This document shows positions 56,701 through 64,000 of a DNA stretch of 64,000 bases, in pieces. The DNA lies in NCBI RefSeq assembly GCF_001426565.1, contig NZ_LMFA01000022.1, positions 63,479 to 127,478 on the forward strand, read 5' to 3'. The first letter of the stretch is position 1, and every line of letters starts with the position of its first letter. Below the pieces are notes generated by a model. The model made no database searches, was not told the origin of the DNA, and worked only from the letters and a program-made list of their open reading frames with translations. The translations under genes were made by a program, and so were the position numbers. Source of the stretch: Rhizobium sp. Root482 (GTDB lineage Bacteria > Pseudomonadota > Alphaproteobacteria > Rhizobiales > Rhizobiaceae).

Positions 56701-58065
56701 ATGAACATCCAGACCGGCGAGCGGCCCCCGTCCCATCTCTTTTACGTCACGCGTCTGCGCCGGCCGCTGGTGGAGCGGGCGGAGGACATCTATTTCTGGA
56801 CGCAGGACGGCCGCCGTTTCATCGATGGGTCGAGCGGGCCGATGGTCAGCAATATCGGCCATGGCAATCGCCATGTCATCGAGGCGATGAAGCGGCAGAT
56901 GGAAAAGGCGAGCTTCGCCTACCGGCTGCATTTCGAAAATGAACCGGCCGAGGAACTGGCACGCGAACTGGCGGCAAGAATGCCCGGCGATCTCGACCGT
57001 ATCTTCTTCGTCTCCGGCGGTTCGGAGGCGGTGGAATCGGCGATCAAGCTGGCGCGGCAATGGGCGGTCGCAATCGGTCAGCCGAAGCGCTGGAAAGTGA
57101 TCTCGCGCTTTCCCTCCTATCATGGCGGCACCATGGGCGCGCTCGGTGTCACCGGCGATCTGGCTTTGACCGAAAGTTTCGCGCCGCAAATCCAGGCCAT
57201 GCCGGCGATCCCCGCGCCGACGGCCTATCGCGACCGCGACAATCTCTCGATGGAAGAACGCGGCCTGCGCTACGCCGACATGCTGGAGGAAAAGATTCTC
57301 GCCGAAGGCCCCGAAAGCGTCGTCGCCTTCATCATGGAGCCGATCGGTGGGGCAGCAACGGCGGCGCTCGTGCCGCCCGACAGCTATTTTCCGCGCATCC
57401 GCGAGATTTGCGACAGATATGGCATCCTGCTCATCCATGACGAGGTGATGACCGGGGCGGCGCGCACCGGCCGCTATCTCGGCGGCGATCATTGGAATTG
57501 CCGCCCGGATATCGTCACCCTGTCGAAGGGCATCGGTTCCGGCTATGCGGCGCTCGGCGCCATGGCGGCTTCGGCAAAGCTGGTCAAGCCGGTCCTCGAC
57601 ATGGGCGGCTTCCAGCATGGCTATACCTATGCCGGCAATCCGCTCGCCTGCGCTGCCGGGCGCGCCGTGCTGCAGGAGATGGGCAGGCTCGGATGCGAGG
57701 CCAATGCCGCCGCCATGGGCGATCTTTTGAAATCCGAACTGGAAGCCCTGTCGAAGCGATTTCCTTTCATCGCCGGCGTGCGCGGCAAGGGGCTGCTGAT
57801 CGGCTGCGACCTGGTTGCTGATCCGGTAACCTTCGAGCCGCTGCCGAAGGAAAGGGCAACCAATCAGCGTCTGCTCGATATCGCTTATGACAAGGGGCTG
57901 ATCCTCTATTCCCGCCGGATCCGCGGGGATGGCGCCGAGCTCGACAATCTCATTCTCGCACCGCCGCTGATCGTCACGGCCGAACAGGTCGGCGAGATCG
58001 TCTCGATCCTCGGCGACAGTTTCGAGCAGCTGGCGGCCGAACGCGATCTTCCGGTGAACGGTTGA
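56701..58065 (+). CDS. Class III aminotransferase
   Basis: 454 residues. PLP-enzyme features: early DGSSGPMVSNIGHGNRHVIEAM, the Asp motif LLIHDEVMTGAARTG, the PLP lysine in TLSKGIGSGYAALGA (~280), and the C-terminal region. Class III enzymes move amino groups of omega- or beta-amino acids to pyruvate or 2-oxoglutarate. The next gene encodes a beta-keto acid cleavage enzyme, so the product may be a beta-keto acid. RBS GAGG. Confidence 0.92.
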   Translation: MNIQTGERPPSHLFYVTRLRRPLVERAEDIYFWTQDGRRFIDGSSGPMVSNIGHGNRHVIEAMKRQMEKASFAYRLHFENEPAEELARELAARMPGDLDRIFFVSGGSEAVESAIKLARQWAVAIGQPKRWKVISRFPSYHGGTMGALGVTGDLALTESFAPQIQAMPAIPAPTAYRDRDNLSMEERGLRYADMLEEKILAEGPESVVAFIMEPIGGAATAALVPPDSYFPRIREICDRYGILLIHDEVMTGAARTGRYLGGDHWNCRPDIVTLSKGIGSGYAALGAMAASAKLVKPVLDMGGFQHGYTYAGNPLACAAGRAVLQEMGRLGCEANAAAMGDLLKSELEALSKRFPFIAGVRGKGLLIGCDLVADPVTFEPLPKERATNQRLLDIAYDKGLILYSRRIRGDGAELDNLILAPPLIVTAEQVGEIVSILGDSFEQLAAERDLPVNG

Positions 58066-58074
58066 GGATAAGAC

Positions 58075-59007
58075 ATGGCAAAGAACAAGGTCATCATCAC
58101 CTGCGCCGTCACAGGTTCCGTCCACACGCCATCGATGAGCCCCCACCTGCCGGTGACGCCGGATCAGATCGCCGAACAGGCGATCGCGGCGGCTGAAGCC
58201 GGGGCGTCGATCCTGCATCTGCATGCGCGCAATCCGGCCGATGGCCGACCGACCGCCGATCCCGCGGTCTTCATGCAGTTCCTGCCACGCATCAAGCAGG
58301 CCTGCGACGCCGTCATCAACATCTCCACCGGCGGCAGTTCGCTGATGACGCTGGACGACCGGCTGGCGGCAGCACTCAAGGCAGAGCCGGAAATGTGCTC
58401 GCTCAATATGGGCTCGATGAATTTCGGCATTTTCCCGCTCGCCAAGCCCGGCATGGAATGGCAGCACGACTGGGAGCCGCAACTCCTGGAGGCGACGCGT
58501 GGGACGATCTTCAAGAATACCTTCGCCGATATAGAGGACATAGTGAAGCGGCTGGGCGAGGGTTGCGGCACGCGCTTCGAATTCGAATGCTACGATGTCG
58601 GACATCTCTATACGCTGAAACATTTTTATGATCGCGGCCTGGTGAAAGGCCCGCTGTTCATCCAGTTCGTGCTCGGCATTCTCGGCGGCATCGGTGCCGA
58701 TCCGGAAAACCTCGTCCATATGAAGCGGATTGCCGACAAGCTATTCGGCGACGACTACCGTTTCTCGGTGCTGGCCGCCGGCGGCAGGCAGATGCCGCTG
58801 ATCACGATGGGATCGGTCATGGGCGGCAATGTGCGCGTCGGGCTGGAAGACAGCCTGACGCTCGGCAGGGGAGAACTGGCGACATCCAATGCGGACCAGG
58901 TGAGCCGTATCCGCCTCATTCTCGAAGCCCTGTCGCTGGAAGTGGCCACGCCGGAGGAGGCCCGCGCCATGCTGGCCCTGAAGGGCGGCGATCGGGTGGC
59001 GTTTTGA
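58075..59007 (+). CDS. Beta-keto acid cleavage enzyme (BKACE, DUF849)
   Basis: 310 residues. Family features: KVIITCAVTGSVHTPSMSPHLPVTPDQIAEQAIAAAEAGASILHLHAR with the zinc-binding HLHAR, and ISTGGSS. BKACE enzymes react a beta-keto acid with acetyl-CoA to give acetoacetate and a CoA ester. It follows the aminotransferase by 9 bases (RBS AGGATAAGAC). Together they suggest a beta-amino acid being converted to a keto acid and cleaved. Confidence 0.92.
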   Translation: MAKNKVIITCAVTGSVHTPSMSPHLPVTPDQIAEQAIAAAEAGASILHLHARNPADGRPTADPAVFMQFLPRIKQACDAVINISTGGSSLMTLDDRLAAALKAEPEMCSLNMGSMNFGIFPLAKPGMEWQHDWEPQLLEATRGTIFKNTFADIEDIVKRLGEGCGTRFEFECYDVGHLYTLKHFYDRGLVKGPLFIQFVLGILGGIGADPENLVHMKRIADKLFGDDYRFSVLAAGGRQMPLITMGSVMGGNVRVGLEDSLTLGRGELATSNADQVSRIRLILEALSLEVATPEEARAMLALKGGDRVAF

Positions 59008-59657
59008 TGGGGGATGTCTTGCAAAAACAGAAGTTTGAGATTCGCCTTGCGATGGCGGAGGATGCCGAGATCATCCATGCCGGCCTGCTGATGATCGCGC
59101 GTCATCTGAAGGCGGAAGGCAAGGTCACGTCCACCATCGAGGATATCAGACGTCATGGTTTTGGGCCACAGCCGGCTTTTCAGGTTTTGATCGCGGAGGT
59201 AGGGCTTGCTCCCTCTTCTCTCCAGCGGGGAGAAGGTGGCCCGCAGGGCCGGATGAGGGGGGCGATCGGCCCGGAATTTGCGGACATACCCCCTCATCTA
59301 CCCCTAGGGCCTCTTCTCCCCGATGGGGAGAAGAGGGAGGCAATGTTCGCCGGCATGTGTCTGTTTTTCCCGAGTTTCTCCACATGGCGCGGGCAGAAGG
59401 GGGCCTATATCCAGGACATCGTCGTCGACGAGCGGTTTCGCGGCTTCGGCGTCGGCGTGGCCCTTGTTCGCCACACCGCTGCCCATGTGCGGGCAGAGGG
59501 CGGAACCTATCTGCGCCTGTCTGTCGATGCCGAGAATGTTTCGGCACAGCATTTCTACGAGCGTTTGGGTCTTTCCTGGTCGCGGGACGAACGTATCCAT
59601 GCCGCCTACGGCGATGCCTTCGAGGCGCTTGCCGGGCAACACGAAAGCGGGGTTTGA
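59007..59657 (+). CDS. GNAT acetyltransferase with inserted repeat
   Basis: 216 residues, start overlaps the BKACE stop (TGATG). The flanks fit a ~170-residue GNAT protein: FEIRLAMAEDAEIIHAGLLMIARHLKAEG, then FAGMCLFFPSFSTWRGQKGAYIQDIVVDERFRGFGVGVALVRHTAAH with the acetyl-CoA loop R-F-R-G-F-G-V-G. Between LIAEV and MFAGMCLFF lies about 46 extra residues encoded by a palindromic repeat (59202-59341) that stays in frame. The protein could still fold if the insert loops out. Substrate perhaps an amine, by linkage to the deacetylase-like gene. Confidence 0.85.
   Translation: MGDVLQKQKFEIRLAMAEDAEIIHAGLLMIARHLKAEGKVTSTIEDIRRHGFGPQPAFQVLIAEVGLAPSSLQRGEGGPQGRMRGAIGPEFADIPPHLPLGPLLPDGEKREAMFAGMCLFFPSFSTWRGQKGAYIQDIVVDERFRGFGVGVALVRHTAAHVRAEGGTYLRLSVDAENVSAQHFYERLGLSWSRDERIHAAYGDAFEALAGQHESGV
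59202..59341. repeat. RIME-like palindromic repeat, copy 2, inside the GNAT gene
   Basis: About 140 bases with two mirrored halves. The right half has CCCCCTCATC and the 12-bp stem CCTCTTCTCCCC / GGGGAGAAGAGG with a GAT loop (59310-59336). The left half has the same stem family (59215-59235) and the inverse of CCCCCTCATC. It shares its stem with copy 1 at 40690-40795. It lies in coding sequence but interrupts nothing in frame. Confidence 0.75.
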
Positions 59658-59659
59658 GA

Positions 59660-60682
59660 ATGAAGACGTTTTACGCAAAGGAGCAGAAGCGGCACGATCC
59701 CACGATGTTTCTTTCGAGCGGTGCCCAGCAGCCTAATCCGGAAAAGCCGGAACGGGTCGAGCGGCTTCTTCTCGGTGCCAGGGCTGCGGGCTGCGAGATC
59801 GTCCGGCCACGCGATCACGGGCTGAGGCCGATCGCCGCCGTGCATTCGCCGGAATATATCGAGTTCCTGCAAAACATCTTCCTGCGCTGGCAGCGGATCG
59901 AAGGTGCCTCGCCGGAGGTCATCCCCAATATCCATCCGCTGGCGCGCACCGGCCGCTATCCGGCGTCAGCCGTCGGCCAGGCCGGCTATCACATGGCCGA
60001 TACCGCCTGCCCGATCTCCGCCGATACCTGGGGAAGCGCCTGCTGGAGCGCCTGGAGCGCGGTCGAGGCGGCCGAGGCGGTGCTGGCCGGCGAGAGGTCG
60101 GCCTACGCGCTCTGCCGCCCGCCCGGCCACCATGCCTTTGCCGATGTCGCCGGCGGCTTCTGCTTCCTCAACAATTCCGCCATTGCCGCCCAGCACCTGC
60201 TCGGCCACTCGAAACGGGTGGCCATCCTCGACGTCGATCTGCATCACGGCAATGGCACGCAGGGCATTTTCTACGGTCGCGGCGATGTGCTGACCGTGTC
60301 GCTGCACGCCGATCCTGTCCGCTTCTATCCCTTCTTCTGGGGGCATGCAGACGAGCGCGGCGAAGGGGCGGGACTGGGTTATAATTTCAACCTGCCGCTG
60401 CCGCGCAAGACAGCGGATGCCGGGTTTCTCGAGGCCCTGGAGACCGCCTGCCGACGCGTGGAAGCCTATGCGCCGGATGCGGTAGTCGTCGCACTCGGTC
60501 TCGATGCCTTCGAAGGCGATCCCTTCGGCGGATTGTCCGTTTCGACGCCGGGTTTCGCCCGGATCGGCGAAGCGATCGCAAGACTGGGCCTGCCGGCGGT
60601 GATCGTTCAGGAAGGCGGCTATCTCTGCGATGAACTCGGCGACAATCTCACCTCGTTCCTGACCGGATTTGCCGGGCAATAA
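59660..60682 (+). CDS. Histone deacetylase / acetylpolyamine amidohydrolase family protein
   Basis: 340 residues. The zinc and charge-relay motifs are present: RPPGHHAFADVAGGFCFLNN (His157, His158) and LDVDLHHGNGTQGIFYG (Asp193, His195), and the later GLDAFEGDPFGG Asp. Bacterial members remove acetyl groups from N-acetyl-amines such as acetylpolyamines. ATG 59660 starts 2 bases after the GNAT stop. In this cluster it likely deacetylates an amine intermediate. Confidence 0.92.
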   Translation: MKTFYAKEQKRHDPTMFLSSGAQQPNPEKPERVERLLLGARAAGCEIVRPRDHGLRPIAAVHSPEYIEFLQNIFLRWQRIEGASPEVIPNIHPLARTGRYPASAVGQAGYHMADTACPISADTWGSACWSAWSAVEAAEAVLAGERSAYALCRPPGHHAFADVAGGFCFLNNSAIAAQHLLGHSKRVAILDVDLHHGNGTQGIFYGRGDVLTVSLHADPVRFYPFFWGHADERGEGAGLGYNFNLPLPRKTADAGFLEALETACRRVEAYAPDAVVVALGLDAFEGDPFGGLSVSTPGFARIGEAIARLGLPAVIVQEGGYLCDELGDNLTSFLTGFAGQ

Positions 60683-60695
60683 CACCGCTGGGCAC

Positions 60696-60724
60696 CCGCG
60701 GCCTGCCCGTCAAGCCGGCCGCGG
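60696..60724. other. Hairpin between convergent genes
   Basis: Perfect 8-bp stem CCGCGGCC / GGCCGCGG with a 13-base loop between the stops of the deacetylase-like gene and the dehydrogenase. No U-tract on either strand, so the terminating role is uncertain. Confidence 0.35.
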
Positions 60725-60733
60725 ATCCCTGTC

Positions 60734-61810
60734 TTAGGCTCCGTCCGGAACGACCACCAGCTTGCCGACAAAGCCCTTCTGCATGAAATCTGTCTGGGCG
60801 CGGTGAAACTCCGAAAGCGGATAGACGCCGCCGACCAGCGGGCGGATCTGTCCCTTCTCGATATAGCCGACCAGCCGGCGGAAATCGGCGCGGCTGCCCT
60901 GGCTTGAGCCGTGCAGTTCCAACTGTTTAAGATACATGGTGCGCAGATCGAGCTGGACCACCGGGCCGGCAATGGCGCCGGCCGTGGTGTAACGGCCTTC
61001 GGGACGAAGGATTTTCAGGAGATCATTGAACATCGCGCCGCCGACGAGATCGGCGACGACATCAATCGGCCTGCCCCCCGATGCCGCATGCACGGCCTCG
61101 ACAAGATCGCCACTACCACGCGTGACGACGGCCTCCGCGCCGATATCAAGCATGGCCTGCTCCTTGCCGGGCGCCGTTACGGCGATCGGCACGGCACCGC
61201 GCGCCCTTGCCAGCTGGATGATGCCCGAACCCACGCCGCCGGACGCGCCGGTGACGAGCACGATCTCGCCGGCGCCAAGCCGCGCCCGTTCCAGCATGCG
61301 CTCGCCGGTGAGATAGGCGCAGCAGAAGGTGGCAAGCTCGATATCGCTCATATCGGTCCTGACCAGATGGGCGTTCTCTGCCGGCAGCGCCATATAGTCC
61401 GCATAGCCGCCATCGCGGCCGTGGCCCATATAGTCGATGTCCGCGAGGCTGTCGTCGTCGCGGTTGTAGATCGAGAAATCGACCATGACTCGCTCGCCGA
61501 TGCGGGCGGGATCGACACCCTCTCCGACCGCCACGACATGACCGACCGTATCGGTGCCCTGGATGCGCGGGAAGGTGAGCGTATTGCCCTGCCGGCGCCA
61601 TGTGGACACGGCGGCCGGATCATCCTCGGTGCCATAAGCTCCCTGACGTACCCAGACATCGGTGTTGTTCATGCCGCAGGCGGTGACGCGGATCAGCACT
61701 TCGCCGGGTGCCGCGACCGGAACCGGCACGTCGCGGCTATAGACCAGCTTGTCCAGGCCGCCATGTCCTGTCAGACACACGGCGGCCATCGTCGTTGGAA
61801 GCGTCGTCAT
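60734..61810 (-). CDS. Medium-chain zinc-type alcohol dehydrogenase / quinone oxidoreductase
   Basis: 358 residues. GroES-like N-terminus (PGEVLIRVTACGMNNTDVWVRQG) and Rossmann fold VLVTGASGGVGSGIIQLARARG (~185). It lacks the second zinc-cluster cysteines, as in NADPH:quinone-type members. RBS GGAGG 5 bases upstream. Likely oxidises or reduces an aldehyde, ketone or alcohol intermediate with NAD(P). 11 bases after the aminotransferase gene. Confidence 0.88.
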   Translation of the reverse strand: MTTLPTTMAAVCLTGHGGLDKLVYSRDVPVPVAAPGEVLIRVTACGMNNTDVWVRQGAYGTEDDPAAVSTWRRQGNTLTFPRIQGTDTVGHVVAVGEGVDPARIGERVMVDFSIYNRDDDSLADIDYMGHGRDGGYADYMALPAENAHLVRTDMSDIELATFCCAYLTGERMLERARLGAGEIVLVTGASGGVGSGIIQLARARGAVPIAVTAPGKEQAMLDIGAEAVVTRGSGDLVEAVHAASGGRPIDVVADLVGGAMFNDLLKILRPEGRYTTAGAIAGPVVQLDLRTMYLKQLELHGSSQGSRADFRRLVGYIEKGQIRPLVGGVYPLSEFHRAQTDFMQKGFVGKLVVVPDGA

Positions 61811-61821
61811 CGGCGCCTCCT

Positions 61822-63198
61822 TCAGCGCCCGAGCACGGATTCGATCGCGCCTGCCGCCGCCTTGACGACGATATCAGCTTCCTCGCGTGTCAGGCAGAGC
61901 GGCGGCGCGAAGCCGAGAATGTCGCCCTGCGGCATGGCCCGGCCGATGACGCCGCGCTCGAGAAGGGCGGCCGAGATCTGCGGGCCGATCTTCTTGCCTG
62001 GGTCGAAGAATTTGCGGTCGTCCTTGTCCTCGACGAATTCCACCGCTGCCATCAGGCCGTCGCCGCGAACCTCGCCGACATTCCTGTGGCCGGCGACCGC
62101 CTTGGCCAGTTCGGCGCGGAAATAGGCGCCGGTCGTGGCCGAATTTTCCACGAGGCCGAGTTCATCGACGAGTTCCAGATTGGCAACGCCGGCGGCGGCG
62201 CAGATCGGATGGGCGGAATAGGTCCAGCCATGGCCGATGGCACCCATCTTGTCGGAGCCTTCGACCAGCACGCGCCACATCCTGTCGGAGACGATCGAGC
62301 CGGAGAGCGGCGCATAGGCCGAGGTCAGGCCCTTGGCGATGGTGATGAGGTCCGGCTTCATGCCGTAATGATCGGAGCCGAACATCGAGCCGAGGCGGCC
62401 GAAGCCAGTGACCACTTCATCGGCGACGAGCAGGATGTCGTATTTGTCGAGCACGGCCTGGATCTTCTGCCAATAGCCCTGCGGCGGCGGCACGATGCCA
62501 CCGGTGCCGAGGATCGGTTCGCCGATAAAGGCGGCGATCGTATCAGGGCCTTCGGCAAGGATCATCTCTTCCAGCTTGTCGGCGCAATGCTGCGAGAACT
62601 GCTCCTCGCTTTGTCCGCGGTCTTCGCGCCGGAAATAATAGGGCGCCTCGGTATGGAGGATCGGCGCGCGCGGCAGGTCGAACAGATTGTGGAAGAGCTC
62701 AAGGCCGGTAAGCGAGCCGGTCATGACGCCGGAGCCGTGATAGCCGCGCCAGCGGGAGATGATCTTCTTCTTCTCCGGGCGGCCGAGGATATTGTTGTAG
62801 TACCAGATCAGCTTGATATTGGTCTCGTTGGCATCCGAGCCGGAGAGGCCGAAATAGACCCTGGACATGCCTTCCGGCGCCCGGTCGATGATCATCTTCG
62901 AAAGCGTGATTGAGGCTTCCGTGCCATGGCCGACATAAGCGTGGTAATAGGCGAGGTTCTTGGCCTGGTTGGCGATCGCATCGGAAATCTTCTGGCGGCC
63001 ATAGCCGACATTGACACAATAGAGTCCGGCAAAGGCGTCGAGGCTGGTGCGGCCGTTGGTATCGGTGATGTAGACGCCTTCGCCGCCGCCGATGATCCGG
63101 GTCGGTGTCTCGCCGCGCGCATGCGTGCCCATATGGGTCGATGGGTGGAAGAAGTGGTCGCGGTCCCAGGCGTTCATTTCGTTGCTGTGTTCGGACAT
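61822..63198 (-). CDS. Class III omega-aminotransferase
   Basis: 458 residues. Features: GRTSLDAFAGLYCVNVGYGRQKISDAIANQ, ILLVADEVVTGFGRLGSMFG, and the PLP lysine in LITIAKGLTSAYAPLSG (~285). Family members use beta-alanine, putrescine, GABA or taurine with pyruvate. With the semialdehyde dehydrogenase next to it, an omega-amino acid or diamine is the likely substrate. Confidence 0.93.
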   Translation of the reverse strand: MSEHSNEMNAWDRDHFFHPSTHMGTHARGETPTRIIGGGEGVYITDTNGRTSLDAFAGLYCVNVGYGRQKISDAIANQAKNLAYYHAYVGHGTEASITLSKMIIDRAPEGMSRVYFGLSGSDANETNIKLIWYYNNILGRPEKKKIISRWRGYHGSGVMTGSLTGLELFHNLFDLPRAPILHTEAPYYFRREDRGQSEEQFSQHCADKLEEMILAEGPDTIAAFIGEPILGTGGIVPPPQGYWQKIQAVLDKYDILLVADEVVTGFGRLGSMFGSDHYGMKPDLITIAKGLTSAYAPLSGSIVSDRMWRVLVEGSDKMGAIGHGWTYSAHPICAAAGVANLELVDELGLVENSATTGAYFRAELAKAVAGHRNVGEVRGDGLMAAVEFVEDKDDRKFFDPGKKIGPQISAALLERGVIGRAMPQGDILGFAPPLCLTREEADIVVKAAAGAIESVLGR

Positions 63199-63245
63199 GA
63201 TCTATTTCCTTATGCGTGTTCGGATAGTTGGGGCAGCCTGGAGTG

Positions 63246-64000
63246 TCAGGCGGCCGTGTCGATGCAGAGATATTTGAGTTCGGTGAAGGCTTCGAGGCCG
63301 TGACGGGAGCCCTCGCGGCCGACGCCGGATTGTTTCCAGCCGCCGAAGGGAATGGGGCCACCGGTGATCTTTACCCGGTTGATCGCCACCATGCCGTATT
63401 CGAGCGCGCGGCCAAGTCGCATCTGCCTGGCGCCGTTCTCGGTGACGACATAGGCGACGAGGCCATATTCTGTATCGTTGGCGCGGGCGATGATCTCCTC
63501 TTCCGTATCGAAGGCGGTCACGGCGGCAACCGGCGCGAAGGTTTCCTCGTGCATGATCAGGGCATCGGACGGCACGTCGGTCAAAAGCGTCGGGGCGTAG
63601 AACAGCGGTCCGGCCGCGTGGCGCTTGCCGCCCGTCAGGCATTTTGCGCCGCGCCTGATGGCATCGGTCACATGCTCTTCGGCCTTTTCCACCGCCCGTT
63701 CGTGCATCAGCGGGCCGATCTCGACATCGGGCTCAAGGCCGGTACCGACCTTCAGCGTCTCGATGCGGGCCTTGAAGGCCGTGTTGAAGGCATCGAGGAT
63801 CGGCCGCTGGACGAAGATACGATTGGCGGCGAGGCAATCCTGGCCGGAGGTCGCGAATTTGGCGTTAATGGCGATCTCGACGGCCTTGCCGATATCGGCA
63901 TCGTCGAAGACGATCAGCGGCGCATGGCCGCCAAGCTCCATCACCAGGCGCTTCATGGTCGGCGCGCACTGTCCGGCAATCAGCCGGCCGATTTCGGTGG
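63246..64000 (-). CDS. Succinate-semialdehyde-type aldehyde dehydrogenase, N-terminus beyond window
   Basis: About 250 C-terminal residues visible; the frame is open to the right edge (TEIGRLIAGQCAPTMKRLVMELGGHAPLIVFDDADI). The catalytic cysteine is in ATSGQDCLAANRIFVQ and the conserved end FGGWKQSGVGREGSRHGLEAFTELKYLC matches GabD-type enzymes. It would oxidise the semialdehyde made by the aminotransferase. 47 bases upstream of that gene on the minus strand, so one operon. Confidence 0.92.
   Translation of the reverse strand, partial: TEIGRLIAGQCAPTMKRLVMELGGHAPLIVFDDADIGKAVEIAINAKFATSGQDCLAANRIFVQRPILDAFNTAFKARIETLKVGTGLEPDVEIGPLMHERAVEKAEEHVTDAIRRGAKCLTGGKRHAAGPLFYAPTLLTDVPSDALIMHEETFAPVAAVTAFDTEEEIIARANDTEYGLVAYVVTENGARQMRLGRALEYGMVAINRVKITGGPIPFGGWKQSGVGREGSRHGLEAFTELKYLCIDTAA

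Noticed and set aside
59202-59341. Insertion sequence in the GNAT gene
   Set aside because: No transposase, terminal repeats or target duplication seen; length and stems fit a palindromic repeat instead.

Overview
The window is a GC-rich, densely coded alphaproteobacterial stretch, most likely from a Rhizobiaceae-type soil or plant-associated bacterium. This rests on family content recognised by eye: small DUF1127, DUF2934, DUF6074-like and DUF6481-like proteins, an EcfG-type promoter, Rhizobiaceae-style palindromic repeats, and a very high density of ABC importers. I saw no phage genes, transposases, CRISPR arrays, rRNA or tRNA. It reads as a catabolic accessory region (megaplasmid, chromid or chromosome), cut inside a gene at both ends.

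Layout. 1-4.9 kb: polyol-type dehydrogenase (cut at left edge), CUT1 importer (two permeases, binding protein) and a divergent AraC regulator. 4.9-16.4 kb: GntR regulator facing an operon with a deleted pxpA remnant, a PxpB-PxpC fusion, a biotin carboxylase with its own biotin domain, a complete peptide-type ABC importer and an M14 peptidase. 16.4-17.6 kb: DUF1127 and 2H phosphoesterase genes. 17.7-22.6 kb: importer plus inositol-monophosphatase-family enzyme, with two copies of a 14-bp palindrome. 22.7-27.5 kb: small membrane protein, RcnB-like protein, spermidine-synthase-like protein, TetR, small hypotheticals, pncB. 27.6-33.1 kb: polar amino acid importer, RidA, IclR and a divergent DSD1/D-threonine-aldolase-fold enzyme. 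33.2-40.7 kb: stress and housekeeping genes including glgX and treZ (divergent), cspA and an esterase. 40.9-47.6 kb: ggt, FAD oxidase, orphan Tat binding protein, class III cyclase, SnoaL-like protein. 47.6-53.8 kb: CUT1 importer with a Cys/Met-type PLP enzyme and FadR-type regulator. 54-64 kb: LysR facing a run of dimethylformamidase-like protein, class III aminotransferase, BKACE (DUF849), GNAT and histone-deacetylase/acetylpolyamine-type hydrolase, then on the other strand a medium-chain dehydrogenase, a second aminotransferase and a semialdehyde dehydrogenase (cut at right edge).

How they work together. Most of the window is regulator-importer-enzyme cassettes, each for a different small organic nutrient. 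The least described are the urea-carboxylase-like biotin enzyme operon with its deleted pxpA (5.9-16.4 kb), the amide / beta-amino-acid-like cluster (55-64 kb), whose GNAT gene carries an in-frame palindromic repeat, and the importer/phosphatase locus with paired palindromic operators (17.7-22.6 kb). In all five importer loci a GC-rich hairpin lies directly after the binding-protein gene.
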